From NCBI GenBank assembly GCA_950295325.1, contig OX485804.1:53494429-53558428 (forward strand): a DNA stretch of 64,000 nucleotides. Direction: 5' to 3'. A model generated the notes under the pieces. The model did no database searches. It saw only the letters and a list, made by a program, of their open reading frames with translations, and was not told where the DNA came from. Position numbers and translations under genes: made by a program. The stretch's first letter is position 1; the number at the start of each line of letters is the position of its first letter. The DNA is from Polytrichum commune (lineage: Eukaryota > Streptophyta > Polytrichopsida > Polytrichales > Polytrichaceae). Positions 59,590 through 64,000 of the stretch are shown piece after piece.

Positions 59590-59876
59590 GTGGGTGCATG
59601 GTAGTAAAAGCCCCACTATTTCCCTGGATAACCCTAAGTTATTCTTCACTCCCGAAAGGGCCACGCCCATAGCCGAACTTGCCGAAGCACAACGGAGACT
59701 AGACTAGAGCAAAAGTGTTCAAATCGGTCTCCGTACTACGGACACTGGCCGGACCACAACACCCGATTGGGAATCGTGGAGAGGGGGGTAGAGAGAGAGA
59801 GAGAGGACTATCGCACTCAAATGGAGCCCTCGCCCACCCGACTAATCAATAATAATAATATACAATGACGTCGAGC

Positions 59877-60410
59877 AATCCGACGTGAATTGGAGTATGT
59901 TGGTTCTACCCTGCTCGAGGATCTTCTTGGTGTGGGGTGAGGTTTGTTGTTTACCTTGCAGTGAGTGTACTCTTGGTTTGTTTAATCCGACGTGAATTGG
60001 AGCATATTGGCTCTACCCTGTTCGAGGATCTTCTTGGTGTGGGGTGAGGTTTGTTGTTTACCTTGCAGTGAGTGCACTCTTGGTTTGTTTAATCCGACGT
60101 GAATTGGAGCATATTGGCTCTACCCTGTTCGAGGATCTTCTTGGTGTGGGGTGAGGTTTGTTGTTTACCTTGCGGTGAGTGCACTCTTGGTTTGTTTAAT
60201 CCGAGGTGAATTGGAGCATATGGGCTCTACCCTGCTCGAGGATCTTCTTGGTGTGGGGTGAGGTTTGTTGTTTACCTTGCGGTGAGTGCACTCTTGGTTT
60301 GTTTAATCCGACGTGAATTGGAGCATATTGGCTCTACCCTGTTCGAGGATCTTCTTGGTGTGGGGTGCGGTTTGTTGCCTAGTACCTTGCGGTGAGCAGG
60401 CTCTGGGTTT
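59877..60410. repeat. 107-bp tandem repeat, five copies
   Basis: CGACGTGAATTGGAG starts at 59881, 59988, 60095, 60202 (one substitution) and 60309. Units are over 95% identical; the last one diverges after GGGGTGCGG. They contain TACCTTGCGGTGAGT, which resembles a splice donor context in each unit. Confidence 0.9.
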
Positions 60411-63400
60411 GTTTCATCGAGTAGGAAGAAGATTTCACAGCCAGAAATTGACCCGCCGACTCCTCCGTTCGGATTTGGGTACCGCTCCACTGTCAGTCGG
60501 TGGTTTAGGGTCATCTTGGACCCACTTGACTTATAAACTTGACGTCGTGTAGGTTTGCGACCGGTTCATCTCAAATGACCTGGACTAAACTGGTTAGGGG
60601 TCTTGAAAAGTACACCAAATATTGTATATAGTGTCTCCCATTCTACTCGACTTGTCTTGCTCGATACTAATTGGAAACCGCTCGTGTAGGGTCACCAACA
60701 CTAATTGTGAACATAACGTTCTTTGTCATTCCTTGTAAGAGGATATGGGCATTATAGATATACAATGGTGCGATTATTGTCACTTACCGAGTGATTTTTC
60801 ACCCAAGTTTCAATCCTCCGTGACAATGTGTCATTACGAATTTGTTAGGATGCAAAAATTACCAAGCTTTGTGACCAAAGTTGGCATTGGGATGAAGTAA
60901 AAGTAAGTCGGGGTGACAATACTTATAAACCGATTCATGAGAAGTGTCACTTGAAAGTTACCACACTGACATACAATACCATATAACACTAATTGCAATA
61001 TTCAATGTACTTCCAATGTCAAAAAAACTAGAAATAGTAGTCTTCAGGTTTCATACTGATGCAAGGCCATTAGGTTGGGTGAATAAGAGGTACATTTGTA
61101 TGCAATCATTCCCGCTCTCTCTCTCTCTCTGTGAAATTTGCGGTGTCTACATAAACTCATCCATTGTGAAGGTGAAAATATCAGTGAATTTTTTTATAGC
61201 ATGTAAACAAATATTTACCTAGAACTTTTGACTCCAAAAATAACATTAGAGATTCTAAATTAGTCCAATGAGAACAAGTTGGAATGAAGCAACCCTCGAC
61301 CATGTAGGGGACTTGTTTCACTAGGGCTTCTTCGTCCATGATGCCACAAACCCCAAGTCATGAAACACTTGCCGTGGATGTTGCATTGAAAACGTGCCCC
61401 TCCCAAGTGTCATACTAGTTCATTCCAAATGGGTCTTGCTAGCATAGCAGTCACAAGAGTCTAACCATGTACCCTTTCTTTCATATCGGAGACAGTATAA
61501 ATGACTAGCGCCTCATTGGTAGGGTCCAAGTCTTCATTTTAAAAAAAATTAAAAAAAATTGGTCTCTATCATTTGTAGTCGGTCACTATCATTTTAGATT
61601 TTGAACCACCTCCTTTTACTTGACGTGGGGTTGGCAAGCTTCCACCATTCCAACTAATGTCTTGTAAAATTCTCCATCCACAGCTTCAATCCTCGGCCTG
61701 TAGAAATATCACAAATCCCAAACTAAGTAATGGAATAATTCAATTTTGACATAACGTCATTCAGTCACATGGTTGTGTTTCATTTTATACTTGGCATTTG
61801 CCACATGCCTCCGCTGTCTTATCTTTGTAGGAAGAAACTTAGAGAGCAGGAAGAAACAAAGATCAATACCAATATTTAACAATGTCAGTATAAACAATAA
61901 GAATAATGTGAATAGTGCCGGTATTTTTTAGATATAGGTGTGTTATTAATAGTATGTTCAATAAATAATATTGGGATGAACAATGTTTCCTATGAATTGT
62001 CCCAAGAGTAACTCCACCCAAATTACCAAGTGTTAGCACAAATGTATGAATAATACGATAATATCCGTACTTTGTTTTGGGACCCCACCTAATAGAATTG
62101 ACATATTCCATGGCCATGGACCTGACCCATGTGGTTGAACAACTTTATGGATTCACGGTCTCTAAAACTGCAACTTAAGCCCTCGATAGATTGGTTGTTG
62201 ATTCGTACCAATTCAGGGATTAACTTGGCATAAATAATAACACACACACTCTACAATAGTAATCAAGGGTTGTCACCCTCCCCTCCCCTCCCATAGTTTA
62301 CCTTCCCCTTGGTAAATGTTGTGAGCATTCACCCTAGAGTTACTGCTATTCCTGAAAAGATTCATATACCAAGACTTCGTGGCGTTGTCATTCATGTTGT
62401 CCTCTCACGATCTTTGAGTTGACAACTACAACTCCAAGCACGAATTTTGTCTCCCGTTGTTTGAACCCGTATTGGAATATGTGAGCATGAGTTTCAAAAT
62501 GGATAGAGTAGAGGTGCCCATAACCGATCACTTAAGAGATCATGCGCCAAATTTGGAGAAGCATAAGGCGGTGCCAATTTTTCCCATGCAGGAAGATAGA
62601 AATCAAGGGATAGCATTCTTGATTTTGGTAATTTTATTCCTTTAATTGAATTTATAGTGATTTTTAATGGAAGCCGAAAGTTGGCGTAAACATATTACCA
62701 ACGTCTAGCATCTACCATAATCGCTCATTATAACCGCTCATTCCTCTTTACTTTAGCACTCAAAGGTAGGACATGTGACATGGTGATGTCGGTTCAATCA
62801 TGATTGAAATTTAGTCCCAACATTATCGAAATTCCAATATCCTATAGAGCGTGGATGGGATTTGATTGGGAATAGGTGCCTCAACAATAGTTGGTCATCT
62901 CTTGAAATGAATTTTCATGAGGTAATGTTTCGATTCAATATTATGTATGTCAAGGCACTATAACATGTTGTACATTGGGCATGAATGACAAACATCAATG
63001 GGTGTTTAATCAAGTGCCTTTAAAATATACCCTAAAAAATAACCGGGTGTTTTTGGAAAGTCAGATGACTTAAGATGATTGACCATGAATGCTTAAATGT
63101 TGGTCAAACTAAAACTAAAATTGTTGCAAAGTACACAAATATTACATCGATGTGGTTGGAACCAAGATTTTAACATCTTGAGATAGCATAAATCCATGTG
63201 TAGTATTGGAATTGTAAATATTCATTAAAAAAACTAATATGTAGGTATTATATAATGAGATTTTGTATTGAGCCTCAACACTAACATCTGTACAACGAAG
63301 TTTTAAGAGTTCAAAGATATATAAATATGTGTAGAAATGGTGGCTAGGAACATCAGATCTTTGCATAGAATTGTTCATTGTATTCCATCACACACATTTT

Positions 63401-64000
63401 ATTGTATTTGCATCCTAATGTCAACATCTAGTTTAATTTGAGAATCTCACTAGAAGGATAAAGCTATTTCATTCATGATTACTTTTCTAAGAAAGTTCTC
63501 AAATTGTAATTAACAACAACAAACATCATGTTTCTTGCCTTCGAAGCCCAGTCGGAGGATGGGTGACATTTAAGGATCAAAGAAGAGATTCCCTTCAAAA
63601 TGCTCCACACATTCACTTCATATGAGCACTTCTAGTTTTGCATCTCATTCTCATGACTGACGTCTTATATTTTGCTTTGTTCGGTGATTTATTTTAAGCA
63701 TACATCAATATTTGAGTGGCGTGTGGTTAGATTAGATCTAATAACGGAACCCAACATGGTATGTGATTAGATGAGATAGGACTATGTACTCAAGATATAT
63801 CAACCATTTTAGATTCAATAGTCAATATAATTGGAGAGACCTTTAGATTCAATCAAAGAATAAGTACGCATGCACTTCCAATAATCAGAACTAAATTGAG
63901 GGAGCTTAGATTTCCATCCCATTTCATTTGTTGATGCTTCATTGTCGATTACTAATGCCACACAAATTACGTTGCGTAAATTTGATCGCTGGAAGTTGGA
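60411..64000. other. intergenic stretch to the window end
   Basis: No gene recognised. It has a CT microsatellite at 61111-61129, repeat copy B at 62505-62780, and otherwise AT-rich unique-looking DNA. Confidence 0.45.
62505..62780 (+). repeat. dispersed repeat pair member B
   Basis: Partner of 57445-57700 in the same orientation. Its frame reads RVEVPITDHLRDHAPNLEKH and FPMQEDRNQG, so codon-level similarity is kept better than the spacer between, a hint that the source was coding. Confidence 0.6.

Overview
The window reads as nuclear DNA of a land plant. It has AT-rich sequence, spliceosomal introns (GT..AG, about 90-1000 bp), a SUVR-type histone methyltransferase with the plant-specific WIYLD domain, CACTA, PIF/Harbinger and Mutator-like transposons, a Ty3/gypsy remnant, tRNA-derived SINEs and TTTAGGG-type telomere motifs. 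The transposase flavours suggest a non-seed plant (moss, lycophyte or fern), but I cannot prove the species. Only one gene looks like an intact host gene. Most of the rest is nested, decaying mobile DNA.

Layout. 1-4381 (minus): a Mutator-like gene with a zinc-finger half and a catalytic half, cut in its reading frame by a non-autonomous CACTA element (1227-2519, TSD ATT). 4691-11577 (plus): a lysine/arginine-rich first exon, then a 4.3 kb tandem array that repeatedly carries the 14-bp palindrome TGTCGGATCCGACA, then the last exons of a DNA-methyltransferase-like gene, split by a second CACTA element (9812-11087, TSD AGT). 11.5-13.2 kb: a duplicated gene tail and a 199-bp tandem repeat. 13645-16230: a 5'-truncated Ty3/gypsy pol with RT, RNase H and integrase, ending in a PHD finger. 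16.3-18.6 kb: unidentified, broken reading frames downstream of pol. 20.2-23.2 kb: a PIF/Harbinger element with a Myb-like ORF1 (plus) and a dead DDE transposase (minus).

27206-31435 (minus): a SUVR1/2/4-like histone H3K9 methyltransferase gene. I resolved it into eight coding exons in continuous frame, 597 codons. 31.4-48.7 kb: intergenic DNA holding two Harbinger-type MITEs (32834-33196, 40034-40547), a hAT-like foldback element (40753-40963), a second Harbinger transposase relic (42676-43630) and a LINE relic (44085-44696). 48731-54563: a 5.8 kb CACTA element (TSD GTG) with subterminal AGTCAT-type repeats, a GT-rich satellite-like core and a pseudogenised multi-exon cargo gene. 54.6-64 kb: intergenic DNA with dispersed repeat pairs, a 231-bp tandem amplification of a MITE end (58690-59370) and a 107-bp tandem array (59877-60410) beside a GC-richer island.

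How the parts relate: the autonomous-type Harbinger element at 20-23 kb and the 40 kb MITE share their right-terminal sequence, and the 58.7 kb array is built from the same sequence, so they look like one family at three stages. All three CACTA elements keep target-site duplications and belong to different terminus families; two of them carry a tRNA-derived SINE.
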